The notes beneath the pieces are model-generated. The model was not told the origin of the DNA and did no database searches. It worked only from the letters and a program-made list of their open reading frames with translations. A stretch of DNA of 64,000 nucleotides from Comamonas odontotermitis (lineage in GTDB: Bacteria; Pseudomonadota; Gammaproteobacteria; Burkholderiales; Burkholderiaceae_C). The stretch covers positions 92,836-156,835 of the forward strand of contig NZ_JACHKZ010000009.1 of NCBI RefSeq assembly GCF_014207855.1, in the 5' to 3' direction. Below, piece after piece: positions 56,360-64,000 of this stretch (position 1 is its first letter; every line of letters begins with the position of its first letter). Both the position numbers and the translations under genes were made by a program.

Positions 56360-56880
56360 GCGTTCGGATCAGCACCCTGGAAGACATCCCCGCCATCACC
56401 CGGATCTACGCCCACCATGTGCTGCATGGCACCGGCAGCTTCGAGACCGAAGCGCCCGTCGAATCGGAAATGGCCCGCCGCCGCGATGAGGTGCTGCAGC
56501 GCAAGCTGCCCTATCTGGTTGCAGTCGGAGACGATGGACAGGTAGTGGGCTATGCCTACGCCAACTGGTTCAAGGCGCGGCCTGCCTACCGTTTCTCGGC
56601 GGAAGACTCAATTTACGTGGCAGACGGCCAGCACGGCAAAGGCATTGGCCGGCTTCTGATGCAGGCGCTGATCGACGCATGTGAGCAGGCCGGTGTCCGC
56701 AAATTGATTGCAGTGATCGGCGATTCGGGCAACCATGGATCCATCGGTGTACACGCCGCCGCTGGTTTTGTACCCGTGGGCACCATGCGCTCCGTCGGCT
56801 GGAAGTTCGGCCGCTGGCTTGATATCGTGATGATGGAAAAAACCCTGGGTGCTGGCGACAGCACGCCTCCCGCCCCATGA
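56353..56880 (+). CDS. GNAT-family N-acetyltransferase (phosphinothricin acetyltransferase-like)
   Basis: A 175-aa acetyltransferase. The opening VRISTLEDIPAITRIYAHHVLHGTGSFETEAP and the CoA-binding motif QHGKGIGRLLMQALIDACEQAG are close to the Pat/YncA (MddA) subgroup that acetylates phosphinothricin, methionine sulfoximine and related amines. The catalytic core VADGQHGKGIGRLL and GFVPVGTMRSVGWKFGRWLD are present. The ATG at 56353 sits over the -35 box of the rpsP promoter; I see no ribosome site near it. It overlaps the TM2 gene by ATGA. Confidence 0.88.
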   Translation: MPSVRISTLEDIPAITRIYAHHVLHGTGSFETEAPVESEMARRRDEVLQRKLPYLVAVGDDGQVVGYAYANWFKARPAYRFSAEDSIYVADGQHGKGIGRLLMQALIDACEQAGVRKLIAVIGDSGNHGSIGVHAAAGFVPVGTMRSVGWKFGRWLDIVMMEKTLGAGDSTPPAP

Positions 56881-57332
56881 AATCTGCAAAAAACAAGACC
56901 CTCGCCACCTGGCTGGCCTTTCTGGGCGGGCCGCTGGGCCTGCACCGTTTCTACCTGCATGGCCTGGGAGACACAATCGGCTGGCTGCTGCCCATTCCCA
57001 CTGCCCTGGGCCTGTATGGCATGGAGCGCATTGCCGCCAATGGCATTGACGACCAGATGAGCTGGCTGCTGGTGCCGCTTCTGGGCTTCACCATCGCAGC
57101 CTGCTCCTTGATGGCCATCATCTACGGGCTGATGGCACCCGAAAAATGGAACGCGCGCTTCAATCCCTCGCTCGATCAGGAGGCCGCCCCTGGCCGCACC
57201 AACTGGATCACGGTGTTTGGCATTGGCGCCGCGCTGATGATCGGCACCGCCATCCTGATGGCCAGCTTCGCCTACAGCTTTGAGCACTATTTTCAGTACC
57301 AGATCGAAGAGGCGCGCAAGATTTCCCAATAA
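56877..57332 (+). CDS. TM2-domain membrane protein
   Basis: A 151-aa inner-membrane protein with three or four membrane segments. Residues about 9-45 (TLATWLAFLGGPLGLHRFYLHG) match the TM2 domain, with its conserved Gly-Leu-His-Arg-Phe-Tyr. The rest is unassigned (a Pro/Arg-rich loop and a last membrane segment near 115-140). The role of bacterial TM2 proteins is not known. It is translationally coupled to the GNAT gene by ATGA and ends before a strong bidirectional terminator. Confidence 0.78.
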   Translation: MKSAKNKTLATWLAFLGGPLGLHRFYLHGLGDTIGWLLPIPTALGLYGMERIAANGIDDQMSWLLVPLLGFTIAACSLMAIIYGLMAPEKWNARFNPSLDQEAAPGRTNWITVFGIGAALMIGTAILMASFAYSFEHYFQYQIEEARKISQ

Positions 57333-57351
57333 ACAATTGCGTTCCCCCACA

Positions 57352-57396
57352 AAAAAGAGCTGCCTGCGTTTTCTCCGAAACGCAGGCAGCTCTTTT
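57352..57396. terminator. bidirectional terminator between TM2 and pit genes
   Basis: AAAAGAGCTGCCTGCGTTT on the left pairs with AAACGCAGGCAGCTCTTTT on the right across a 3-4 base loop, with A and T runs on both sides. It is one of the strongest stems in the window. Confidence 0.95.
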
Positions 57397-57409
57397 ATCA
57401 CGAGCGAAA

Positions 57410-58420
57410 TCAGTACAGTTGCAGGCTGACCCAGTACGCAAACGCAGCAACAAAGGCGGCTGCCGGAATGGTCAGCACCCAGGCCCAGACGATATTGCCC
57501 GCCACGCCCCAGCGCACAGCGCTGGCGCGCTGCGTGGAGCCCACGCCGACGATGGCGCCGGTGATGGTGTGCGTGGTGGATACGGGCACACCCAGTGCAG
57601 TGGCGATGAACAGCGTCATCGCGCCACCGGTCTCTGCGCAGAAACCACCCACGGGCTTGAGCTTGGTGATCTTCTGGCCCATGGTCTTGACGATGCGCCA
57701 GCCACCAAACATGGTGCCCAGGCCAATGGCGGCGTAGCACGAAACAATGGCCCACAGCGGCGGCTCGGCATCGTTGGGCGATGCGTAGCCCGTGGACAGC
57801 AGCAACAGCCAGATGATGCCGATGGTCTTTTGCGCGTCATTGCCGCCGTGGCCCAGGCTGTAGGCACCGGCAGATACCAGTTGCAGCCGGCGGAACCATT
57901 TGTCGATACGACCGGGCGTGGCGCGGCGGAACACCCACGCCACAATGACCATCATCAAGGAGCCCAGGGCAAAGCCCAGCAGCGGCGAGACGAAGATGAA
58001 GGCGACCGTCTTCCAGATGCCGCTGGCAATCAGCGAGCCTGCGCCCGCCTTGGCAATGACCGCGCCGACAATGCCGCCGATCAGCGCATGGGATGAGCTC
58101 GACGGAATGCCGTAGTACCAGGTGATGACGTTCCAGCTGATGGCACCCACCAGGGCACCAAAGATCACGTGGGTATCAACAATGCCGGGCTGCACAATGC
58201 CTTTGCCAATGGTGGCCGCCACGCTCAGGTGGAAGACAAAGATGGCAACAAAGTTGAAGAATGCCGCAAACACCACTGCCTGGGTGGGCTTGAGCACGCC
58301 GGTGGAGACAACGGTCGCAATCGAGTTGGCCGCGTCGTGAAACCCGTTCATGAAGTCGAACAGAATGGCGAGCGCCACCAGCACGACAATCACCCACAGG
58401 GCGGTTTGCATCGGTTCCAT
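57410..58420 (-). CDS. pit: inorganic phosphate transporter, PiT family
   Basis: A 336-aa inner-membrane symporter that takes up phosphate, often as a metal-phosphate complex. The duplicated PiT signature is visible: DFMNGFHDAANSIATVV near the N terminus and the second copy GHGGNDAQKTIGII, with SSSSHALIGGIVGA and STTHTITGAIVGVG. About ten membrane segments. It follows the DUF47 gene by 12 bases, which is the normal Pit regulator-transporter pairing. Confidence 0.95.
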   Translation of the reverse strand: MEPMQTALWVIVVLVALAILFDFMNGFHDAANSIATVVSTGVLKPTQAVVFAAFFNFVAIFVFHLSVAATIGKGIVQPGIVDTHVIFGALVGAISWNVITWYYGIPSSSSHALIGGIVGAVIAKAGAGSLIASGIWKTVAFIFVSPLLGFALGSLMMVIVAWVFRRATPGRIDKWFRRLQLVSAGAYSLGHGGNDAQKTIGIIWLLLLSTGYASPNDAEPPLWAIVSCYAAIGLGTMFGGWRIVKTMGQKITKLKPVGGFCAETGGAMTLFIATALGVPVSTTHTITGAIVGVGSTQRASAVRWGVAGNIVWAWVLTIPAAAFVAAFAYWVSLQLY

Positions 58421-58432
58421 GGGGCTGCCCGA

Positions 58433-59080
58433 TCAGGAGTTTTCCAGGATGATGCCTTCGATGTGGTTGGCCACATCTTCGCACTTGTCGGTGATGGTCT
58501 CCAGCAGCTCATAGATGGCTTTGAGCTTGATCACCTCGCGCACATCAGGCTCTTCGCGGAAGAGCTTGCTCATGGCAGAGCGCATCACACGGTCAGCATC
58601 GCTCTCCAGGCGGTCGATTTCCTCGCAGGTCTTGATGGCCGCTTCGGTCGTGGCGGGCTCGGCAATGCGGTCGAGCATCTTGACCGCATCGCGCACGCGC
58701 TCGCAGCACTTAACGCTCAGGTCGGTGAGACGGGTGATTTCCTCGGTCATGTGGCGCACGTCGTACAGCGCCATGGTTTCGGCCGAATCCTGAATCAGGT
58801 CCGCCACATCGTCCATGGTGTTGATCAGCGCGTGGATCTGCTCACGGTCGATCGGGGTGATGAACGTCTTGTGCAGGGTACGGTTGACTTCGTGGGTCAC
58901 ACGGTCCGCGGCACGCTCGGCATTGTCCACGTCCTGGTTGTAACGCTCGCGCAGATGCGGATCGTTGTAGTTGGCCACCAACTGTGCAAATGCATGGGCC
59001 GCTTCGACGATGCGGTCCGCATGTTGGTTGAACAGTTCGAAAAAATTACCTTCGCGCGGCAAGAGTTTGCCAAAGAGCAT
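58433..59080 (-). CDS. DUF47 (PhoU-like) phosphate transport regulator
   Basis: A 215-aa all-helical protein (NQHADRIVEAAHAFAQLV, CCERVRDAVKMLDRIA, KTCEEIDRLESDADRVMRSAM) of the DUF47/Pit-accessory family, related to PhoU. It probably binds or regulates the phosphate transporter encoded 12 bases downstream. The ATG at 59080 begins MLFGKLLPREGNFFELFNQHA, the family start. No PhoB-type box was found in the 127-base region upstream. Confidence 0.92.
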   Translation of the reverse strand: MLFGKLLPREGNFFELFNQHADRIVEAAHAFAQLVANYNDPHLRERYNQDVDNAERAADRVTHEVNRTLHKTFITPIDREQIHALINTMDDVADLIQDSAETMALYDVRHMTEEITRLTDLSVKCCERVRDAVKMLDRIAEPATTEAAIKTCEEIDRLESDADRVMRSAMSKLFREEPDVREVIKLKAIYELLETITDKCEDVANHIEGIILENS

Positions 59081-59207
59081 GGGGGCACCTATACGGTTTC
59101 AATGCGGGAGAGGGAGTGAGGGCGGGTGACCCACCCAGGAGAGGAACAGGTTGCTGCACTGCACAATTCATCAATTTTAAATGCAGCTGTCATTATTTTG
59201 TCTTAAT

Positions 59208-59573
59208 TCAGGCAGCGCCCCGAAAAACAAAGTAGACCGCGCCCAACAGGCACAGCCCGGCCCACAGGTAATCGAGCTTGAGCGGCTGGTCCAGGAACCA
59301 GACCGAAAACGGCACAAAAACCAGCAGGGTGATGACCTCCTGCATGATCTTGAGCTGGCCCACATTGAACTGCGTCGCACCAATACGGTTGCCGGGAACC
59401 TGCAGCATGTATTCAAAAAATGCGATGCCCCAGCTGACGATGGCGGCAATGTACCAGGGCGAGGTGGAGAGGTTCTTGAGGTGACCGTACCAGGCGAAGG
59501 TCATGAACACATTGCTGAGCACCAGCAGCAGCACCGTTTGCACGGGCACGGGAATGGACTGGAGAAAATTCAC
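59208..59573 (-). CDS. DUF486-family small membrane protein
   Basis: A 121-aa protein with four membrane segments, related to the small multidrug/DMT superfamily: VQTVLLLVLSNVFMTFAWYGHLKNL, AIVSWGIAFFEYMLQVPGNRIG, and GQLKIMQEVITLLVFVPFSVWFL. The start is GTG at 59573, preceded by AAGGTGG four bases away; a long upstream frame to 59690 is rejected. The function of DUF486 is unknown. It is on its own between DUF47 and the liv operon. Confidence 0.85.
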   Translation of the reverse strand: MNFLQSIPVPVQTVLLLVLSNVFMTFAWYGHLKNLSTSPWYIAAIVSWGIAFFEYMLQVPGNRIGATQFNVGQLKIMQEVITLLVFVPFSVWFLDQPLKLDYLWAGLCLLGAVYFVFRGAA

Positions 59574-59717
59574 ACAACCACCTTGAAAAAAAGTTGCGCC
59601 ATTGTGATGCAAGCCGCCGATTTTTGCTGCGCGCCCTCTCGCCACCCATCTTTCAACGAACAAAATTCCCCCACAGACCTTATACAGCAATCACCAGAAG
59701 CTATTATATTGAGAGCA

Positions 59718-59744
59718 ATAAAAAAGCACCGCCATGCGGTGCTT
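59718..59744 (-). terminator. terminator of the livHMGF operon
   Basis: On the minus strand AAGCACCGC-ATG-GCGGTGCTT is followed by TTTTTATTG, 50 bases past the livF stop. Confidence 0.92.
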
Positions 59745-59793
59745 CTGAAAGAAAGTCGATGTGGCACGCCGCTCGCCGCGCGGTCTGTGCGCC

Positions 59794-60525
59794 CTACTCG
59801 CCCAGATAGGCAGCTCGCACGCGCGGATCGGCCAGCAGCTCCTGGCCCGGGCCGGTCATCGTGATGATGCCCGACTCCATGACGTAGCCACGGTCGGCAA
59901 TGGCCAGCGCGCGGCTCGCGTTCTGCTCCACCAGCACGATCGTCACGCCCATGGCGTACACATCGCGCACCACTTCAAAGATCTTGTCCACCATGATGGG
60001 CGACAGGCCCATCGACGGCTCGTCGAGCAGCAGCAGCTTGGGCTGCGCCATCAGCGCGCGCGCCATGGCCAGCATCTGTTGCTCGCCACCGGACATGGTG
60101 CCCGCCAGCTGATCCATGCGCTCGCGCAGGCGCGGGAAGATGTTAAACATCTTCTCGATGTCGGCCTGGATACCCGCCTTGTCCTTGCGCAGGTAAGCGC
60201 CCAGCATCAGGTTGTCGGTGATGGTCTGGCGCGTGAAGACGCCCCGCCCTTCGGGCACCATCACCAGGCCCTTGGCCACCAGATCCCAGGCGCCCAGGCC
60301 CTTGATGTTCTGGCCCAGGAACTCGATCTGGCCGTCGTTGATGGCCTGCGTGGCGGTCACGGCCTTCATGGTCGTGGTCTTGCCCGCACCATTGGAGCCG
60401 ATCAGCGACACCAGCTCGCCCTCGTGCACATCGAAATCCACGCCCTTGACGGCCTGAATGCCACCATAGGCCACCTTCAGCCCGCGTACCTTCAACAACA
60501 CCGGGTTGCTTGTCTTGTCCGTCAT
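59794..60525 (-). CDS. livF: branched-chain amino-acid ABC transporter, ATPase LivF
   Basis: A 243-aa ATPase. Walker A GSNGAGKTTT, the signature TMSGGEQQMLAMARAL, Walker B KLLLLDEPSMGLSP and the H loop VEQNASRALAIADRGYVM are intact. Ala-rich Walker A and the EGRGVF block are LivF hallmarks. The ATG at 60525 with GGAGGAC is chosen over TTG at 60531. It starts 2 bases after the livG stop. With LivG it powers the LivHM permease. Confidence 0.96.
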   Translation of the reverse strand: MTDKTSNPVLLKVRGLKVAYGGIQAVKGVDFDVHEGELVSLIGSNGAGKTTTMKAVTATQAINDGQIEFLGQNIKGLGAWDLVAKGLVMVPEGRGVFTRQTITDNLMLGAYLRKDKAGIQADIEKMFNIFPRLRERMDQLAGTMSGGEQQMLAMARALMAQPKLLLLDEPSMGLSPIMVDKIFEVVRDVYAMGVTIVLVEQNASRALAIADRGYVMESGIITMTGPGQELLADPRVRAAYLGE

Positions 60526-60527
60526 AC

Positions 60528-61307
60528 TCAATGTCCTCCGGTGCCCAGGTAGGCCTCAATCACTTTTTCGTCTTTCTGCACTTCGGCAGGCGTGCCCTCG
60601 GCCAGGCGCTTGCCATAGTCGAGCACGGTCACCCGGTCACACAGGCCCATCACCAGCTTTACATCGTGCTCGATCAGCAAGATCGTGCGGTTGTCGTTGC
60701 GGATACGGTCGATCAGCTCGCGCAGCTGCACCTTTTCAGTGGCATTCATGCCGGCCGCTGGCTCGTCGAGCGCGATCAATTGCGGATCGGTTGCCAGCGC
60801 GCGCGCAATCTCCAGGCGCCGCTGGTCGCCATAGGAGAGGGTACGCGCCTTGTAATCGGCATAGCGCTCAATGCCCACGTAGGCCAGCAGTTCGCGGGCA
60901 CGTTCCTTGATCGCCATTTCCTCGGCCTTGAAAGCCTGGGTGCGGAAGATAGCGCCCAACAGACCGGACTGGCTGCGCACATGGCGCCCCACCATCACGT
61001 TCTCAAGCGCCGTCATCTCGGCAAACAGACGGATGTTCTGGAACGTGCGCGCAATGCCCGCCTTGGCCACCAGGTGCACCGCGGTCGGCTGGTAAGCCGT
61101 GCCTGCCAGCTCGAAAGTGCCGCTGTCGGGCGTGTAGAGACCCGTGATCACATTGAAGAATGTGGTCTTGCCCGCCCCATTGGGGCCGATCAGGCCATAG
61201 ACCTGGCCGCGCTCAATGGTCAAACCCACATCGGACAGCGCCTGCAGACCGCCAAAGCGCTTGGAAATACCTGCCACTTTCAGTGCAGGAGCGTGTGTAC
61301 TCGTCAT
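60528..61307 (-). CDS. livG: branched-chain amino-acid ABC transporter, ATPase LivG
   Basis: A 259-aa ATPase. It has Walker A GPNGAGKTT, the LivG-specific GIARTFQNIRLFAEMTALENVMVG, the signature LSYGDQRRLEIARALATDP, and Walker B LIALDEPAAGMN. AGGAGA precedes the ATG. It is separated from livM by 15 bases. Confidence 0.97.
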   Translation of the reverse strand: MTSTHAPALKVAGISKRFGGLQALSDVGLTIERGQVYGLIGPNGAGKTTFFNVITGLYTPDSGTFELAGTAYQPTAVHLVAKAGIARTFQNIRLFAEMTALENVMVGRHVRSQSGLLGAIFRTQAFKAEEMAIKERARELLAYVGIERYADYKARTLSYGDQRRLEIARALATDPQLIALDEPAAGMNATEKVQLRELIDRIRNDNRTILLIEHDVKLVMGLCDRVTVLDYGKRLAEGTPAEVQKDEKVIEAYLGTGGH

Positions 61308-61322
61308 GCTCTATTCTCCTGC

Positions 61323-62399
61323 TCAGTCTTTCTGGATGGCGCTCTTGCCGTGCTCGGGTGCGGGCCACAGGCCGCGCGGGCGCAGCAGCATCACCACGAT
61401 CATCGCCACGGCGATCAGCAACTGACGCAGGATGGAGGCATCCAGGCGCCCATCCGTCATCTGCTGCAGCGGGCCGGCCACATAACGCAGCACTTCCGGC
61501 AGGGCCGACAGCAGCACCGCCCCCAGAATGACGCCGGGGATATGGCCCAGGCCTCCCAGCACCACCATGGCAACGATCATGATCGACTCCATCAGGCTGA
61601 ACGACTCGGGAGACACAAAACCCTGAAAACCCGCGAACATGGCGCCGGACACGCCGCCAAACGTTGCGCCCATGCCAAACGCCATCAACTTGAGGTTGCG
61701 GGTGTTGATGCCCATGGCCTTGGCGGCAATTTCGTCTTCGCGGATCGCCATCCAGGCGCGGCCGATGCGCGAATCCTGCAGGCGGTAGCAGATGACCACA
61801 CTGGCTACCACCAGCACCAGGAACAGGTAGTAGTACAAGGTGACCGACGAGACCGTGTAGCTGCCGATTTCCAGCGGCTTGGCAAAGTCAAAGCCGAAGA
61901 TCTTGATCGAATCAATCTGGCCCAGGCCCTTGGGGCCGTTGGTGATGTTGACAGGCTGGTCCAGGTTCAGCATGAAGATACGGATGATCTCGCCAAAACC
62001 CAGGGTCACGATGGCGAGGTAATCGCCCCGCAACTTAAGTACCGGAAAACCCAGAATCAGCCCCGCCACGGCCGCGAGCAGCGCCCCCAGCGGAATCACC
62101 AGCCAGATCGAGGTGTGCAGACCATTGGGGAACATGGCCTTGAAGCCTTCGAATGTCTCGGCCAGATGGGGCGAGGCCATCAAGCCCAGCATGTAGGCGC
62201 CTACCGCATAGAAAGCGACATAGCCCAGGTCCAGCAGGCCGGCAAAGCCCACCACGATATTCAGACCCAAGGCCAGCATCACATAGAGCAGCGCCAGGTC
62301 GGCAATCCGCACCCAGGCGTTGCCGAAGGACTGCAGGATGAGCGGTAACACCAGGAGCGCGATCGCGCCCACAATCCATTGTGCTTTGTTGTTCTTCAT
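61323..62399 (-). CDS. livM: branched-chain amino-acid ABC transporter, permease LivM
   Basis: A 358-aa inner-membrane permease with about ten segments. GLNIVVGFAGLLDLGYVAFYAVGAYMLGL and the EAA-type loop RIGRAWMAIREDEIAAKAMGIN are the LivM signatures. It forms the pore with LivH. It starts 12 bases after livH. No periplasmic LivJ/K receptor gene is next to the cluster within the window. Confidence 0.96.
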   Translation of the reverse strand: MKNNKAQWIVGAIALLVLPLILQSFGNAWVRIADLALLYVMLALGLNIVVGFAGLLDLGYVAFYAVGAYMLGLMASPHLAETFEGFKAMFPNGLHTSIWLVIPLGALLAAVAGLILGFPVLKLRGDYLAIVTLGFGEIIRIFMLNLDQPVNITNGPKGLGQIDSIKIFGFDFAKPLEIGSYTVSSVTLYYYLFLVLVVASVVICYRLQDSRIGRAWMAIREDEIAAKAMGINTRNLKLMAFGMGATFGGVSGAMFAGFQGFVSPESFSLMESIMIVAMVVLGGLGHIPGVILGAVLLSALPEVLRYVAGPLQQMTDGRLDASILRQLLIAVAMIVVMLLRPRGLWPAPEHGKSAIQKD

Positions 62400-62411
62400 G
62401 CTGTTTTCCCC

Positions 62412-63341
62412 TTACGCGCGATCGGCCACACGCTCGCCCAGCAGGCCCGAAGGACGCAGGGTCAGCACGATGATCAGCACAATGAACGAGAAGATGTCGA
62501 CATACTGGCTGCCCAGAATGCCGCCGGTGAGCTCGCCGATATAACCGGCGCCGATGGCCTCCACCAGGCCCAGGATCATGGCGCCCACCACGGCGCCCGC
62601 CAGGTTGCCGATGCCGCCAAACACCGCGGCGATGAACGCCTTCAGACCCGGCAGGAAACCCATGGTGTGCTGGGCCGTACCGTAGTTCGATGCCCACAGC
62701 ACGCCGGCAATCGCCGCCAGCACGGCACCGATCACGAAGGTGGCCGAAATCACCATGTCTGGCTTGATACCCATCAATGCAGCAACGCGGGGGTTTTCAG
62801 CCGTGGCACGCATGGCGCGGCCCAGGCGCGTGTAGTTCACCAGGTACATCAGCACGGCCAGCACAATGGCCGTCACGCCCAGCACCAGAATCTGGGTCGG
62901 CGTGATCACCGCGCCCGCCACTTCAAAGGGCTCAGCCGGCAACAAGGTTGCATAGGGCTTGTAATTGGGCTTCCAGATGATCATGGCCAGCGTCTGCAGC
63001 AGGATCGACATGCCAATGGCAGTGATCAGCGGCGCCAGGCGCGGGCTGTTGCGCAGCGGCCGGTAGGCCAGCTTTTCAATCGTGAAATTGAGCACTGCCG
63101 CCACCACACAGGCAATCAAGGTGGCAATCAGCAAGATGATCCAGCCGGGCGTGTCGGGCATCGCGCCCTGCATCCAGCCGATGATGCTCCAGCTCGTCAG
63201 CACACCGATCATCAGCACTTCGCCATGCGCGAAGTTAATCAATTGAATAATGCCGTACACCATGGTGTAGCCCAAGGCTATCAAAGCGTACATGCTGCCC
63301 AGTACCAGACCATTAATGATCTGCTGCAGCAAAATATCCAT
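62412..63341 (-). CDS. livH: branched-chain amino-acid ABC transporter, permease LivH
   Basis: A 309-aa permease with about eight segments. Opening MDILLQQIINGLVLGSMYALIALGYTMVYGII and the loop TRLGRAMRATAENPRVAALMGI are LivH signatures. The ATG at 63341 is preferred over TTG at 63347. It is the first gene of livHMGF, behind a 230-base structured leader. Confidence 0.96.
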   Translation of the reverse strand: MDILLQQIINGLVLGSMYALIALGYTMVYGIIQLINFAHGEVLMIGVLTSWSIIGWMQGAMPDTPGWIILLIATLIACVVAAVLNFTIEKLAYRPLRNSPRLAPLITAIGMSILLQTLAMIIWKPNYKPYATLLPAEPFEVAGAVITPTQILVLGVTAIVLAVLMYLVNYTRLGRAMRATAENPRVAALMGIKPDMVISATFVIGAVLAAIAGVLWASNYGTAQHTMGFLPGLKAFIAAVFGGIGNLAGAVVGAMILGLVEAIGAGYIGELTGGILGSQYVDIFSFIVLIIVLTLRPSGLLGERVADRA

Positions 63342-63500
63342 AACCAACCCTTCACCAGTTGAACCACGATGGCAAAGACTGCATTCACCTGGTGATTACC
63401 CTGTAATACAGACCGCCTCTAACCGCGATAACAGTTTTATGCGGATCGCAGGAATTCTATCGACGGGCCGGTGTTTTCACGCTCTTTCGTCGCTAGCGCT

Positions 63501-63564
63501 TTCCCTAGTCATTTGCACCAAAAGGTCACGAAAACTGACGCTTTTCGCATGGATTGCTAGGGAA
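63501..63564 (-). promoter_or_regulatory. nested hairpin in the livH leader
   Basis: CTAGGGAA (63557-63564) and TTCCCTAG (63501-63508) form outer arms; inside them CGAAAA (63529-63534) pairs with TTTTCG (63542-63547). Immediately left is a CGCTAGCG palindrome. It begins a few bases after the predicted RNA start, so it would be the 5' end of the mRNA. A riboswitch, attenuator or protein-binding role is not established. Confidence 0.45.
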
Positions 63565-63577
63565 TCCACCAGTAATA

Positions 63578-63605
63578 AATATATAGACCCCCTGAATACT
63601 TACAA
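63578..63605 (-). promoter_or_regulatory. probable promoter of livHMGF
   Basis: On the minus strand TTGTAA (plus 63600-63605) and TATATT (plus 63578-63583) are 16 bases apart, in a locally AT-rich patch about 240 bases upstream of livH. Confidence 0.65.
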
Positions 63606-63671
63606 ACAACTTACATTCCCCGTGATTCGTTATTGATAACCAGCAAAAGGGCGCGTAGCATCCGTGCAAAT

Positions 63672-63764
63672 ACCCTTGCGAGGCATTTACACCGGCTGGA
63701 TGCAGGGCCATTCCGGGCTTCGAAAACGGCCTGCTCCGGTGTCGAAGCCTGCGCCCGCAAGGGT
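63672..63764. repeat. nested, competing inverted repeats before the liv promoter
   Basis: ACCCTTGCG (63672-63680) pairs with CGCAAGGGT (63756-63764). Inside, ACACCGG (63689-63695) could pair with CCGGTGT (63736-63742), while GGCTTCGA (63716-63723) pairs with TCGAAGCC (63742-63749), overlapping the previous arm by one base. No gene signature is visible. It could be a mobile palindrome or an RNA fold. Confidence 0.4.
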
Positions 63765-63793
63765 GCATTCCCCTCCCCGGTGAAGGCCCGGCA

Positions 63794-63820
63794 ATAAAAA
63801 AACGCGGCCAGGCCGCGTTT
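63794..63820 (-). terminator. terminator of etfA
   Basis: On the minus strand AACGCGG-CCTGG-CCGCGTT is followed by TTTTTATTG, 19 bases after the etfA stop. Confidence 0.9.
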
Positions 63821-63838
63821 GCTCCGGAGGGGCTGAAT

Positions 63839-64000
63839 TTACAGCTTGCCCACCATCTCGGGCACCGCCTCGAACAGATCGGCCACCAGGCCATAGTCGG
63901 CCACGCTGAAGATCGGTGCCTCCTCGTCCTTGTTGATCGCCACGATCACCTTCGAGTCCTTCATGCCCGCCAAGTGCTGGATCGCACCCGAGATGCCCGC
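63839..64000 (-). CDS. etfA: electron transfer flavoprotein alpha subunit, C-terminal fragment
   Basis: The last 53 residues of EtfA are in the window: [20 protein letters not shown] and [20 protein letters not shown], then [13 protein letters not shown]. This is the C-terminal FAD-binding domain of the ETF alpha subunit, which passes electrons from acyl-CoA dehydrogenases to the quinone pool. The gene continues past the right edge on the minus strand, so etfB is presumably further out. Confidence 0.95.
   Translation of the reverse strand, partial: AGISGAIQHLAGMKDSKVIVAINKDEEAPIFSVADYGLVADLFEAVPEMVGKL

Noticed and set aside
60510..62348. Plus-strand frame of 612 codons opposite livG-livM
   Set aside because: Rich in Gln/His and antisense to livF, livG and livM, all of which are certain.
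63526..63894. 122-codon minus-strand frame in the liv/etfA gap
   Set aside because: It overlaps the terminator, the nested repeats and the out-of-frame end of etfA, and has no similarity signature.

Overview
This is a gene-dense, GC-rich (roughly 60-65%) stretch of a betaproteobacterial chromosome. It most likely comes from the Comamonadaceae (Comamonas/Delftia-like). Clues are a Bug-type solute receptor, the argH | algZ-algR arrangement, the polA | DUF2782-thrB cluster, a BPSS1780-type membrane protein, and short intergenic palindromes ending in a GCTATCAAAA-like tail. I see no insertion sequence, prophage, integron or CRISPR array. Both ends cut a gene: an NCS2 purine permease on the left and etfA on the right.

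Layout. 1-4270: purine catabolism (xdhA-xdhB, then the permease). 4490-5746: a lytic transglycosylase. 5807-10501: a sigma-54 AcoR-like activator, two tandem PPOX-fold flavoproteins and an ExaC/AcoD-like aldehyde dehydrogenase. 10839-19081: the alpha-2-macroglobulin/PBP1C periplasmic pair. 19270-26208: a Bug receptor, argH divergent from the algZ-algR two-component pair, an EamA exporter and a ZIP metal transporter. 26501-30851: polA facing a DUF2782 protein and thrB. 31101-35953: a BPSS1780 membrane protein, a FUSC protein and UvrD helicase. 36043-37678: guaC behind a long structured leader, then two identical tRNA-Lys(CUU) genes. 37853-40173: a PCu(A)C copper chaperone, then an AT-rich control region driving an uncharacterised protein and a Ras-like GTPase. 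40453-44957: a Bcr/CflA exporter, an RhlE-type helicase and an orphan lipoprotein. 44950-48248: orn, then M48 protease-PCD-rsgA. 48378-53688: a LysR regulator divergent from an MFS exporter and an aldo/keto reductase, then CobD/CbiB-like and NUDIX proteins. 53911-56244: rpsP-rimM-trmD-rplS. 56353-59573: GNAT, TM2, Pit and DUF47, DUF486. 59794-63341: livHMGF. 63839-64000: the end of etfA.

Most of the window is ordinary housekeeping and catabolism. The parts I would look at again are the 38.5-40.2 kb GTPase pair with its AT-rich operator region, the guaC leader (terminator-shaped hairpin plus a helix that can cover the ribosome binding site), the nested hairpin in the livH leader, a multi-hairpin region before the Bcr/CflA exporter, overlapping palindromes upstream of the aldehyde dehydrogenase, and the dispersed mini-palindromes. 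All assignments come from reading the sequence and remembered family signatures; no database search was run.
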